This document shows positions 1-7,534 of a DNA stretch of 9,541 nucleotides, piece by piece. The translations under genes and the position numbers were made by a program. A model generated the notes under the pieces. The model was not told the origin of the DNA. It saw only the letters and a program-made list of their open reading frames with translations, and made no database searches. The stretch's first letter is position 1; every line of letters begins with the position of its first letter. Source of the DNA: Streptosporangiaceae bacterium (GTDB taxonomy: Bacteria > Actinomycetota > Actinomycetes > Streptosporangiales > Streptosporangiaceae); assembly GCA_030041195.1 (NCBI GenBank), contig JASHOI010000578.1:1-9541 (forward strand), read 5' to 3'.

Positions 1-1371
1 CGCCGCCCCGTCGTCGAGGCCGCCCTGGCCGCGGCCGCGATCGGCGGGCTCGTGCTGCTGCACCAGCAGGGCCTGCCGGCCGCTGCAGGCCTCAACCTTT
101 ACACCGGCGCGGCACCGGTGCTCATCGCGGTGCTGGCGGCCGTGCTCGTCCTGCGGCTCTACCCGCTGGCGCCGCGGGCGCTGCTGCGGCTGTCTGCCGC
201 CCGGCGCGGTGTGGCTGGCTTCGTCGCCATGGCCCAGGCTGCCCGCGCCTCGCCCGCTGCCGTGCTGCCGGCGTTCACGCTCGTCCTCGCGCTCGGCGTG
301 GTCGCGTTCGGCGGGATGGTGCGCGACGCGGTGCAGCGCGGCCAGGTCGCCGCGTCGTGGCAGGAAACCGGGGCCGACGCGGTGATCGACGACTCCGCAT
401 CGCCCGCCGGGGTGAGCCAGGGCGCGCAGCGGGTGATCGCGGCCGTGCCCGGCGTGCAGCACGTGGCGGCCGTCACGAGCCTGCCCGGCACGCTGTCGTC
501 CGGAGCCGGAGTCGAGGTGATCGCGGTGAACCCGGCCGGCTACGCGGCCCTGGTGGCGTCCACTCCGTGGCCGCGGTTTCCCGCGGCCGCGCTGCGGCCG
601 CGTGCCGCGGCCGGCGGGCAGATCCCGGCGGTCGCCGCCACGGCCCTCGCCGCTGGCTTCCGCGCTGGCCCCGTGGAGCTTCCGCTGGGCACTGCCAGCA
701 CCCTGCACGTGCGCGTCACCGCCGCCGTCCCCGCCACCCCAGCCATACCCGGCCAGGACATGTTCGTTGTCGTGCCGTCATGGGCGCTCAGCAGGCTGGC
801 TTCCCCCAGCCAGCTTCTGGTCACCGGCGATCTCGACCAGCAGGCCCTGGCGGCGGCCGTGCACCGGACGCTGCCGCACGCGGTGATCACATTCCGCACG
901 GCGGCGCTGGCCGCGCTGGCCGACTCCCCGCTGCAGCAAGGGGCCGATACCGACTTCGCGCTCGGCACCGCCGCCGCTGCCGGTTACTGCGCGCTGATCC
1001 TCTTGCTCGGCCTGGCGGCCGAGGCGGGAGACCGGGAGCTGCTGCAGGCGCGGCTGACCGCCATGGGCCTGGGGACGGGGCAGGCCCGGCGGCTGGCCGT
1101 CCTCGAGGGTCTGCCCGCGACGCTCGCGGCCGTCGCCGCGGGCACCGCGTGCGGATGGGCACTGGCCCCGCTGATCGGGCCCGCCCTCGACCTGTCGGTC
1201 TTCACCGCGGGCGAGGCCAGCGCGCCGATTCGGGCCGACCCCGCTGTGCTGGTCGTCCCGGCCGCCGGCCTCGTGCTGCTGGCGCTGGCGGTGCTGGCGG
1301 TCCACGCTACCGCGGCCCGGCACCGCGGCCTGGCCCGCGCGTTGCGGACCAGCTACCACGTTTGGAGGTGA
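1..1371 (+). CDS. FtsX/MacB-family ABC transporter permease, C-terminal part (5' end outside window)
   Basis: The frame is open from the first base, so the 456 residues seen are the C-terminal part of a larger membrane protein. Hydrophobic segments lie at about residues 5-22, 38-56, 86-106, 318-340, 366-392 and 414-436 of the visible part. Between the third and fourth lies a soluble domain of about 210 residues, presumably extracytoplasmic. One helix, a large external domain and three C-terminal helices is the layout of an FtsX/MacB permease unit. The two helices before it suggest a longer two-unit permease, with the first unit upstream. Two ATPase genes follow directly, so it is probably the channel part of an export or lipoprotein/peptide-handling transporter of the MacB/LolCDE/BceAB superfamily. 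The substrate cannot be read from the sequence. The stop at 1369-1371 lies inside the next gene's Shine-Dalgarno region. Confidence 0.88.
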   Translation, partial: RRPVVEAALAAAAIGGLVLLHQQGLPAAAGLNLYTGAAPVLIAVLAAVLVLRLYPLAPRALLRLSAARRGVAGFVAMAQAARASPAAVLPAFTLVLALGVVAFGGMVRDAVQRGQVAASWQETGADAVIDDSASPAGVSQGAQRVIAAVPGVQHVAAVTSLPGTLSSGAGVEVIAVNPAGYAALVASTPWPRFPAAALRPRAAAGGQIPAVAATALAAGFRAGPVELPLGTASTLHVRVTAAVPATPAIPGQDMFVVVPSWALSRLASPSQLLVTGDLDQQALAAAVHRTLPHAVITFRTAALAALADSPLQQGADTDFALGTAAAAGYCALILLLGLAAEAGDRELLQARLTAMGLGTGQARRLAVLEGLPATLAAVAAGTACGWALAPLIGPALDLSVFTAGEASAPIRADPAVLVVPAAGLVLLALAVLAVHATAARHRGLARALRTSYHVWR

Positions 1372-1377
1372 TGCCCG

Positions 1378-2337
1378 ATGGCGGCAGCCGCGGGCGGCGA
1401 CTCCGGCCTCGAGGCCGAAAACCTGGCTGAGCTGAGCAGACAGGTGGCACCGGGCGGCGCCGGGTACGGTGACGACGCGCTGATCGCCTGTGACCGGGTG
1501 GTCCGGATCTACGCTGCCGAGGGAGTCGATGTGCAGGCCCTGCAGGGCCTGGACCTGCTGGTGGCCGAGGGAGAGCTGACCGCGATCGTGGGGGCCTCGG
1601 GCAGCGGGAAGTCAACGCTGATCAATATCCTGGCCGGCCTCGACGTCCCGACCGCTGGCTCGGTGCGCGTCGCCGGCCAGGATCTTGCCGCGCTCAGCGC
1701 CAGGGAGCGGGTTGCCTACCGCCGGGCCACGGTCGGCTTCATCTGGCAGGAGACTTCCCGCAACCTGCTGCCCTATCTCACCGCGGCGCAGAATGTGATC
1801 ATGCCCATGCGGCTGCGCCGCACCGGCAGGCGCGAGCGCGCCAGGCGGGCCGGCGAGCTGCTTGACCTGCTCAGCGTCGCGCACTGCGCCGGGCGCAGGC
1901 CAGAGCAGCTGTCCGGAGGTGAGCAGCAGCGCACGGCCATCGCGGTCGCGCTGGCCAACCGGCCCAGGGTGCTGCTGGCGGACGAGCCGACCGGCGAGCT
2001 GGACACCGCGACCGCCGCCGACGTGTTCGGCGCGCTGGCCACCGCCAACTCCGAGCTTGGGGTCACCGTCCTGGTCGTCACGCACGACCCGGCCGTGTCC
2101 GGCAGGGTCCGGCGCACGGTCGCGATACGGGACGGCAGGACGAGCACGGAGACCCGCCGGCACACCGCCGCTGGCCAGGACGGCAACGCCACCGAGCACG
2201 CGGTGGAGTACGCGGTGCTCGACCGGGCCGGCCGGCTTCAGCTGCCGCGCGACATGATCGAGCCGCTTGGCATGCGCGATCTCGTGCGCCTGGAAGCCGA
2301 GCCCGATCACATCGGCGTCTGGCCGGAGTCGCCATGA
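1378..2337 (+). CDS. MacB/LolD-type ABC transporter ATP-binding protein with AbrB-like C-terminal extension
   Basis: This 319-residue ATPase has every nucleotide-binding motif: Walker A GASGSGKST (72-80), Q-loop Q124 in FIWQE, signature LSGGEQQR (178-185), Walker B VLLADEP (198-204) and the switch histidine H236 in VTHD. It should power the upstream permease at the inner face of the membrane. Residues 1-33 are a poorly conserved-looking leader. After the ATPase core, residues 277-316 read like an AbrB/SpoVT/MazE hairpin (DRAGRLQLP, then an LG-x-RD-x-VRLE stretch). That is not part of a standard MacB/LolD ATPase, and its role is unknown; it may mediate dimerisation. The start is fixed by GGAGG at 1364-1368, 9 nt upstream. 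An ATG at 1371 is in another frame. The stop overlaps the next gene by 4 nt (ATGA), so translation is probably coupled. The function as an ATPase is firm; the tail assignment is by eye only. Confidence 0.93.
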   Translation: MAAAAGGDSGLEAENLAELSRQVAPGGAGYGDDALIACDRVVRIYAAEGVDVQALQGLDLLVAEGELTAIVGASGSGKSTLINILAGLDVPTAGSVRVAGQDLAALSARERVAYRRATVGFIWQETSRNLLPYLTAAQNVIMPMRLRRTGRRERARRAGELLDLLSVAHCAGRRPEQLSGGEQQRTAIAVALANRPRVLLADEPTGELDTATAADVFGALATANSELGVTVLVVTHDPAVSGRVRRTVAIRDGRTSTETRRHTAAGQDGNATEHAVEYAVLDRAGRLQLPRDMIEPLGMRDLVRLEAEPDHIGVWPESP

Positions 2338-3026
2338 GCCAGCCAGCGCCGGTGGCCGAGGTGCGCGCGGTGAGCCGCACCTTCGGCGCCGGCCATAACG
2401 CGGTGCACGCGCTGCGGGAGGTGTCGTTCACGGTGCCGCGCGGCCAGCTCGTGGCGCTGCACGGGCGGTCCGGATCGGGCAAGACCACGCTGCTGAACAT
2501 CACCGGAGGGCTCGACCGGCCGGACACCGGGCAGGTGCTGGTGGCCGGGCACGAGCTCACCGCGATGAGCGAGCGCGACCGGCGGATGCTGCGCCGCACC
2601 ACCGTCGGGTTCATCTTCCAGTCCTTCGGACTGATCCCGATCCTGTCGGCGGCGGAGAACGTAGGCATCCCGCTGCGCATCGCGGGCAGCGTGCCGTCGG
2701 GCCGCGAGCAGCGGGTCAGGCTCATGCTGAGCCTGGTCGGCCTGGCCGATCGCGGCCGCCAGCGCCCCGGGGAGCTCTCCGGCGGCGAGCAGCAGCGCGT
2801 CGCCATCGCCCGTGCCCTCGCCGGCCGGCCCCAGCTGCTCATCGCGGACGAGCCGACCGGACAGCTCGATTCCGAAACCGGCCGCCAGATCATGCGGTTG
2901 CTGCGCACCGCGATCCGGGCCGAGGGAGTCACCGTCCTGGTCGCCACGCACGACCGGGAGCTCATCGACCTCGCTGACACCGTGCTGTCGCTGGCCGACG
3001 GGCGGATCGCCCCGGACCTCGCCTAG
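2334..3026 (+). CDS. MacB/LolD-type ABC transporter ATP-binding protein
   Basis: This 230-residue ATPase has the usual length of the LolD/MacB/BceA group. Motifs are complete: Walker A GRSGSGKTT (44-52), Q-loop Q96 in FIFQS, signature LSGGEQQR (148-155), Walker B LLIADEP (168-174) and switch histidine H206 in ATHD. Its ATG lies inside the stop region of the preceding ATPase (ATGA), the mark of a translationally coupled operon. It is a second, clearly different ATPase beside one permease, so the transporter may use a heterodimeric ATPase pair. It lacks the C-terminal extension of its neighbour. The substrate is unknown. An alternative is that it serves a different permease elsewhere. Confidence 0.93.
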   Translation: MSQPAPVAEVRAVSRTFGAGHNAVHALREVSFTVPRGQLVALHGRSGSGKTTLLNITGGLDRPDTGQVLVAGHELTAMSERDRRMLRRTTVGFIFQSFGLIPILSAAENVGIPLRIAGSVPSGREQRVRLMLSLVGLADRGRQRPGELSGGEQQRVAIARALAGRPQLLIADEPTGQLDSETGRQIMRLLRTAIRAEGVTVLVATHDRELIDLADTVLSLADGRIAPDLA

Positions 3027-3060
3027 CCGGACCGCCATGACAGCGATGAGGCGGGCTGGC

Positions 3061-3064
3061 AGGA
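3061..3064 (+). promoter_or_regulatory. Shine-Dalgarno supporting the GTG start at 3073
   Basis: AGGA ends 8 nt before GTG 3073. The ATGs at 3037 and 3046 have no purine-rich stretch in front of them. This makes GTG 3073 the best-supported start of the 5' nuclease, although ATG 3064 overlaps the motif and cannot be excluded. Confidence 0.4.
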
Positions 3065-3072
3065 TGGCCGGG

Positions 3073-3984
3073 GTGAGCTCGCTGATGCTGCTGGACTCGG
3101 CCTCGATGTACTTCCGGGCGTTCTACGGCGTCCCCGACACGGTGACCGCGCCGGACGGCACACCGGTGAACGCGGTGCGCGGGCTGCTTGACATGATCGC
3201 CCGCCTGGTCCGCGCGCGCACGCCGACCAGCCTGGTCGCGTGCATGGACGCGGACTGGCGGCCGGCCTTCCGGGTGGCGGCGATCCCGTCCTACAAGGCG
3301 CACCGGGCCAACCCGGACGGCACCGAGCAGGTGCCCGAGGCCCTCACCATCCAGATTCCGGTCATCGAGGAAGTGCTGGCCGCCGCCGGGGTGGCCATGG
3401 CCGGAGCCAAGGGATACGAGGCCGACGACGTCATCGGCACGCTCGCCGCACGGGCCAACGAGCCCGTCGACGTGGTCACCGGCGACCGGGACCTGTTCCA
3501 GCTCGTCGACGACGGGCGGCAGGTCCGGATCGTCTATATCGCCCGTGGCGTGGCCAGGTTTGAGGTGGTGGACGAGGCAGCGGTCACCGCCAGGTACCAG
3601 ATCCCCGGCCGGGCCTATGCCGCCTTCGCCACGCTGCGCGGCGACCCGAGCGACGGGCTGCCCGGCGTCGCCGGCGTGGGGGAGAAGACCGCCGCAGCGC
3701 TGGTGCGGGTGTTCGGCACGGTCGAGGCGATGCTGACCGCGCTGGACTCCGGCCACGGCGGGTTCCCGATGGGCACCCGGGCGAAGCTGGTGCAGGCACG
3801 GGATTACCTGCGGGCGGCGCTGCCGGTGGTGCGCGTGGCCGACGATGCGCCGGTCCCGGCGGTCGACGGGCGGCTGGGCAGGCCGCCGGCCGACCCGCAG
3901 CGGCTGGCCGAGCTTGGCGAGCGCTGGAACCTCGGGTCGTCGCTGCGCCGCGCGGTCGCCACGATCGCCGAGCCCGCTGACTAG
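3073..3984 (+). CDS. Stand-alone 5'-3' exonuclease / flap endonuclease (PolA N-domain family, FenA-like)
   Basis: This is a 303-residue structure-specific 5' nuclease like the N-terminal domain of DNA polymerase I. Such enzymes remove 5' flaps and RNA primers with divalent metal ions. All acidic metal ligands of the family are visible: D8 in LLDSAS, D59 in CMDAD, E116/D118/D119 in YEADD, D138/D140 in TGDRD and D191/D194 in GDPSD. Next comes the helix-3-turn-helix DNA-binding segment GLPGVAGVGEKTA (195-207). It resembles the separate FenA-type enzymes of Actinobacteria. I chose GTG 3073, which has AGGA 8 nt upstream. ATG codons at 3037, 3046, 3064 and 3085 are in frame, so the N-terminus could differ by a few residues. 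The gene begins 46 bp after the second ATPase and may be co-transcribed, though no functional link is evident. Its TAG shares four bases with the convergent phosphatase stop. Confidence 0.93.
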   Translation: MSSLMLLDSASMYFRAFYGVPDTVTAPDGTPVNAVRGLLDMIARLVRARTPTSLVACMDADWRPAFRVAAIPSYKAHRANPDGTEQVPEALTIQIPVIEEVLAAAGVAMAGAKGYEADDVIGTLAARANEPVDVVTGDRDLFQLVDDGRQVRIVYIARGVARFEVVDEAAVTARYQIPGRAYAAFATLRGDPSDGLPGVAGVGEKTAAALVRVFGTVEAMLTALDSGHGGFPMGTRAKLVQARDYLRAALPVVRVADDAPVPAVDGRLGRPPADPQRLAELGERWNLGSSLRRAVATIAEPAD

Positions 3985-4883
3985 AGCACCTGGACGGCCA
4001 CCAGGCAGGTGTCGTCTTCCAGGTCGGTGGCACCGAGGGCGGTCAGCGCGGCCTCGATCGCGTGCTCCGGGTCGGTGATCCCGCGCACGGCGGCGGCCAG
4101 CATGGCCGGTCCGTCCGCGACGGACCGGTCCCTGCGCTCGATCAGCCCGTCGCTGTACAGCAGCAGCAGGTCGCCGGGCGCCAGCGCCAGCACCGCCGCC
4201 GCGTACTCCTCCTGCCCCGCGCCCAGCAGGATCCCGGCGGGCGGGTCGAGCGGCCGCGCCCACGAGCCGCGGACCAGGACCGGCGGCGGATGGCCGGCCT
4301 GGGCCCAGGTCAGGGTGCGGCTCCCCGGGTCGAAGTAGCCGGCCACCACCGACGCCGTGTGCTCGGGCGCGACGTGCCGCACCAGGTCGTTGAGCCAGCC
4401 GACCAGGCGCTCCGGCGGCGACCCGGTGATCGCAAGCCCGGCCAGGGCCCCGCGCAGCCTGGCCATGCCCGCCGCCGCGGCCAGGCCGTGCCCGGCGACG
4501 TCGCCGAGCGCGATCAGCACGTGGCCGCCGGGCATGTCGGCGGTTATGTACCAGTCACCGCCGACCCGGCCCGCGCGGGACGCCGGCAGGTAACGCACCA
4601 TCGTGCGCAGCCCGGGCAGGTCGAATGGCTCATCGTGCAGCGGCAGAATGGCATGCTGCAGTTCCAGGGCCACGTGACGCTCTTCGGCCAGTTCGGCCGC
4701 GAGCCTGGCCTCGGCCGCGAGGCCGGACTCGGCACCGTTCGCGGGCGGAACCGCGAGGCCGGGCACCGCGGCAGCGTGCGCCGAAACCGCCGCCCTCGTT
4801 GGGCGGTCTGGCGGAACTCTCATGGCGTTAGTTGTTGTCGCGGGTGGCGTGTGGTCAGCTTTCGTGCACTTAGCGTGAGGCAT
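3981..4883 (-). CDS. SpoIIE-type PP2C serine/threonine phosphatase
   Basis: This 300-residue protein is a metal-dependent PP2C phosphatase of the SpoIIE/RsbU group, which typically dephosphorylates anti-anti-sigma factors in partner-switching pathways. A charged helical linker (about 54-80, ending in the typical LQ-x-x-ILP) leads into the catalytic domain (about 90-300). Metal-binding positions are present: D110 in VGGDWY, D128 in GDVAGHG, D245 in YSDGLIE and D290/D291 in EDDT; AGHPP (196-200) is also typical. No PAS, GAF or kinase domain precedes it, so it is a minimal form whose sensor must be elsewhere. GAGG lies 6 nt before ATG 4883, which sets the start; ATG 4823 has no ribosome-binding site. 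About 34 N-terminal codons use A/T-ending codons far more than the rest, so the true start could be further in. No sigma, anti-sigma or STAS gene is adjacent. Confidence 0.9.
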   Translation of the reverse strand: MPHAKCTKADHTPPATTTNAMRVPPDRPTRAAVSAHAAAVPGLAVPPANGAESGLAAEARLAAELAEERHVALELQHAILPLHDEPFDLPGLRTMVRYLPASRAGRVGGDWYITADMPGGHVLIALGDVAGHGLAAAAGMARLRGALAGLAITGSPPERLVGWLNDLVRHVAPEHTASVVAGYFDPGSRTLTWAQAGHPPPVLVRGSWARPLDPPAGILLGAGQEEYAAAVLALAPGDLLLLYSDGLIERRDRSVADGPAMLAAAVRGITDPEHAIEAALTALGATDLEDDTCLVAVQVL

Positions 4884-4889
4884 CTGGTA

Positions 4890-4893
4890 CCTC
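4890..4893 (-). promoter_or_regulatory. Shine-Dalgarno for the SpoIIE-type phosphatase
   Basis: Read on the minus strand, GAGG lies 6 nt before the ATG at 4883-4881. The in-frame ATG at 4823-4821 has nothing comparable. This is the main support for the longer N-terminus. Confidence 0.5.
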
Positions 4894-4913
4894 GCTGTCT
4901 AGATGCGTGCACA

Positions 4914-4943
4914 ATTCTCACGGGTGAGATGATGCCGACGCAA
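4914..4943 (-). promoter_or_regulatory. Candidate promoter for the SpoIIE-type phosphatase
   Basis: On the minus strand TTGCGT (4943-4938) and GAGAAT (4919-4914) are separated by 18 bp and resemble -35 and -10 elements. Transcription would start near 4907, giving a leader of about 24 nt that contains the GAGG site. The -10 match is imperfect because its first base is not T. The prediction rests on position and similarity only. Confidence 0.28.
4916..4929. promoter_or_regulatory. Perfect 14-bp palindrome (candidate operator)
   Basis: TCTCAC-GG-GTGAGA is a perfect inverted repeat with 6-bp arms. It sits in the 102-bp gap between the divergent phosphatase and M24 peptidase genes, overlapping the proposed phosphatase -10. 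That size and position fit a binding site for a dimeric repressor such as a TetR- or GntR-type protein. No regulator gene of those types is present in the window, and the binding protein is unknown. Confidence 0.4.
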
Positions 4944-4975
4944 GGGAACTGCGGAGATCGGCCTCGACGGGGAGC

Positions 4976-4980
4976 GGAGG
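4976..4980 (+). promoter_or_regulatory. Shine-Dalgarno fixing the M24 peptidase start
   Basis: GGAGG ends 5 nt before ATG 4986. Two earlier in-frame ATGs (4929 and 4932) lie inside or next to the palindrome and lack such a site. The frame also stays open far upstream, antisense to the phosphatase, so this site is what decides the start. Confidence 0.7.
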
Positions 4981-4985
4981 ACGTG

Positions 4986-6125
4986 ATGGGAACCGACCGG
5001 GCCGACAGCGGCCTGTACCCGGCGGACCGGCTTGAGCAGGCCGCGGCGGCGGCCGCCGAAGCCGGCCTGGCCGCGCTGCTGCTCACCCCGGGCCCGGACC
5101 TGCGGTACCTGACCGGATACGACGCGCATCAGCTTGAGCGGCTGACCTGCCTCGCCGTGCCGGCCGCCACGGCCGGTCAGGAGCCGTTCCTGGTCGTGCC
5201 CCGGCTCGAGCTTCCGGCCGCGCAGGCGTCGCCAGCGGGCGGCATGGGATTCGAGATCATCCCCTGGGACGAGACGGACGACCCGTACGCGCTCGTCGCC
5301 AAGCGGCTCGGCGCGGTGCCCGGCGCGGTCGGACTGTCCGATCGCATGTGGGCGCTGATGGTGCTCAGCTTCCGCGGCGCGCTGCCCGGCACCGACCAGC
5401 AACTGGCCAGCCTCGCGCTCAGCGGGATGCGGATCCGCAAGACACCCGCCGAGGTGTCGGCGCTGCGCGCGGCGGGCGAGGCCATCGACCGGGTGCACGC
5501 GCGGGTGCCGGGTTGGCTGCGCGCGGGCCGCACCGAGCGGCAGGTCGCCGCCGACATCGCCGACGCGATCATCCAGGAGGGTCACGCACGGGTCGACTTC
5601 ACGATCGTCGGCTCCGGCCCGAACGCGGCCAGCCCGCACCATGAGGTCTCCGACCGGGTCCTGCAGCGAGGCGACGCGGTCGTGGTGGACATCGGCGGAA
5701 CGATGCCGAGCGGGTATTGCTCCGATTGCACCCGGACCTACGTGATCGGCGAGCCGCCGCCGGAGTTCGCGGCCTATTACCAGGTGCTGCGGGACGCGCA
5801 GCAGGCGGCGTTCGCGGCGGTGCGCCCGGGCGTGGCCGCCGAGGCGATCGACGCCGCCGATCGCGAGCCGATCGCCGCCGCCGGCTACGGCGAGTACTTC
5901 GTGCACCGGACCGGGCACGGGATCGGCCTCGAGACTCACGAGGATCCCTACATCGTGGCCGGGAACACCGAGCCGCTGCAGCCGGGCATGGCGTTCTCCA
6001 TCGAGCCGGGAATCTATCCCGGGCCGCACGGTGCCAGGATCGAGGACATCGTGATCTGCACGGAGCAGGGAGGCGAGCGGCTGAACAACGTCAGCCGCGA
6101 ACTGGTGTGCGTGGACGTCCGCTGA
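4986..6125 (+). CDS. M24-family metallopeptidase (Xaa-Pro dipeptidase / aminopeptidase P-like)
   Basis: This 379-residue cytoplasmic peptidase has the two-domain layout of prolidase-type enzymes: a creatinase-like N-terminal domain (about 10-150) and a pita-bread catalytic domain (about 155-375). The five dinuclear metal ligands are all visible: D235 in VVVDIGG, D247 in GYCSDCTRT, H311 in GHGIGLETHE, E340 in FSIEPGIYPG and E353 in RIEDI. The substrate-contacting histidine pair H218-H219 (SPHHE) is also present. Members cleave peptide bonds next to proline, probably in peptide turnover here; exact specificity cannot be read. Length is normal for the family. The gene diverges from the phosphatase across a 102-bp gap. 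It converges on the MsiK-like gene with only 7 bp between stops, which leaves no room for an intergenic terminator. Confidence 0.93.
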   Translation: MGTDRADSGLYPADRLEQAAAAAAEAGLAALLLTPGPDLRYLTGYDAHQLERLTCLAVPAATAGQEPFLVVPRLELPAAQASPAGGMGFEIIPWDETDDPYALVAKRLGAVPGAVGLSDRMWALMVLSFRGALPGTDQQLASLALSGMRIRKTPAEVSALRAAGEAIDRVHARVPGWLRAGRTERQVAADIADAIIQEGHARVDFTIVGSGPNAASPHHEVSDRVLQRGDAVVVDIGGTMPSGYCSDCTRTYVIGEPPPEFAAYYQVLRDAQQAAFAAVRPGVAAEAIDAADREPIAAAGYGEYFVHRTGHGIGLETHEDPYIVAGNTEPLQPGMAFSIEPGIYPGPHGARIEDIVICTEQGGERLNNVSRELVCVDVR

Positions 6126-6132
6126 CGCGCGG

Positions 6133-7335
<1,203 letters not shown>

Positions 7336-7381
7336 TGGCTGCTCCCGCTCGCCTCGCCTGCTCCGCCGCCGTGTCTGCCGG

Positions 7382-7411
7382 AGCGTATCCCGTTTGTTAC
7401 CTGCATGTTAA
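7382..7411 (-). promoter_or_regulatory. Candidate promoter of the MsiK-like ATPase gene
   Basis: On the minus strand TTAACA (7411-7406) matches TTGACA at five of six bases. TACGCT (7387-7382) fits the actinobacterial TANNNT -10, and the spacer is 18 bp. Transcription would start near 7375, about 40 nt before the ATG at 7335. The -35 overlaps the second TGTTA repeat and the spacer contains the first, so a protein bound to the repeats would block this promoter. Confidence 0.45.
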
Positions 7412-7462
7412 GGTGCGCGATGCTGGTGTTACGAGAGCGTAAAGGGCGATATCGGTCTGTTA
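7395..7462 (+). repeat. Helically phased TGTTA direct-repeat array (candidate Lrp-type operator)
   Basis: TGTTA occurs at 7395-7399, 7406-7410, 7427-7431 and 7458-7462. The steps are 11, 21 and 31 bp, close to one, two and three turns of B-DNA, so all copies face the same side of the helix. I did not notice this AT-rich pentamer elsewhere in the window. Lrp/AsnC proteins form octamers that contact several phased sites and wrap DNA, and such a gene starts just to the right. Binding of that regulator here is inferred, not shown. Confidence 0.5.
7429..7442. promoter_or_regulatory. Inverted repeat TTACG-N4-CGTAA
   Basis: A perfect 5-bp inverted repeat with a 4-bp centre (AGAG) overlaps the third TGTTA copy. 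It lies in the gap between the MsiK-like and Lrp-type genes. The size and AT-rich outer bases suit a site for a dimeric regulator, possibly the nucleating Lrp site. Confidence 0.35.
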
Positions 7463-7522
7463 TCTCGGGCTTTGCCGCTGTCCGCTGGGAGTGCGGGCGC
7501 CACGGCCGTCGGCAGGTCCCGC

Positions 7523-7528
7523 TACCGT
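7523..7528 (+). promoter_or_regulatory. Candidate -10 element of a leaderless lrp-type transcript
   Basis: TACCGT fits TANNNT and ends 6 nt before GTG 7535. No Shine-Dalgarno is visible at normal distance. A -10 about 7 nt before the start codon is the usual layout of leaderless actinobacterial mRNAs. No convincing -35 was found, which is common for such promoters. Confidence 0.33.
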
Positions 7529-7534
7529 ATCCGC

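Noticed and set aside
357..1430. Long plus-strand frame across the permease gene
   Set aside because: It gives an arginine/glycine-rich translation typical of a wrong frame in GC-rich DNA. The overlapping frame encodes a membrane protein with clear helices.
2812..3072. Upstream in-frame extension of the 5' nuclease over the second ATPase gene
   Set aside because: The residues are proline/arginine/serine-rich with no family similarity, and the stretch is a shadow of the ATPase gene. The nuclease fold begins just after GTG 3073.
4062..4985. Upstream in-frame extension of the M24 peptidase, antisense to the phosphatase
   Set aside because: It is a shadow of the phosphatase gene on the other strand. 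The peptidase has a clear GGAGG before ATG 4986 and normal family length from there.
7472..7534. TTG-initiated extension of the Lrp-type regulator
   Set aside because: The added residues do not resemble Lrp N-termini and no ribosome-binding site is present. Homologues usually begin at the equivalent of GTG 7535.
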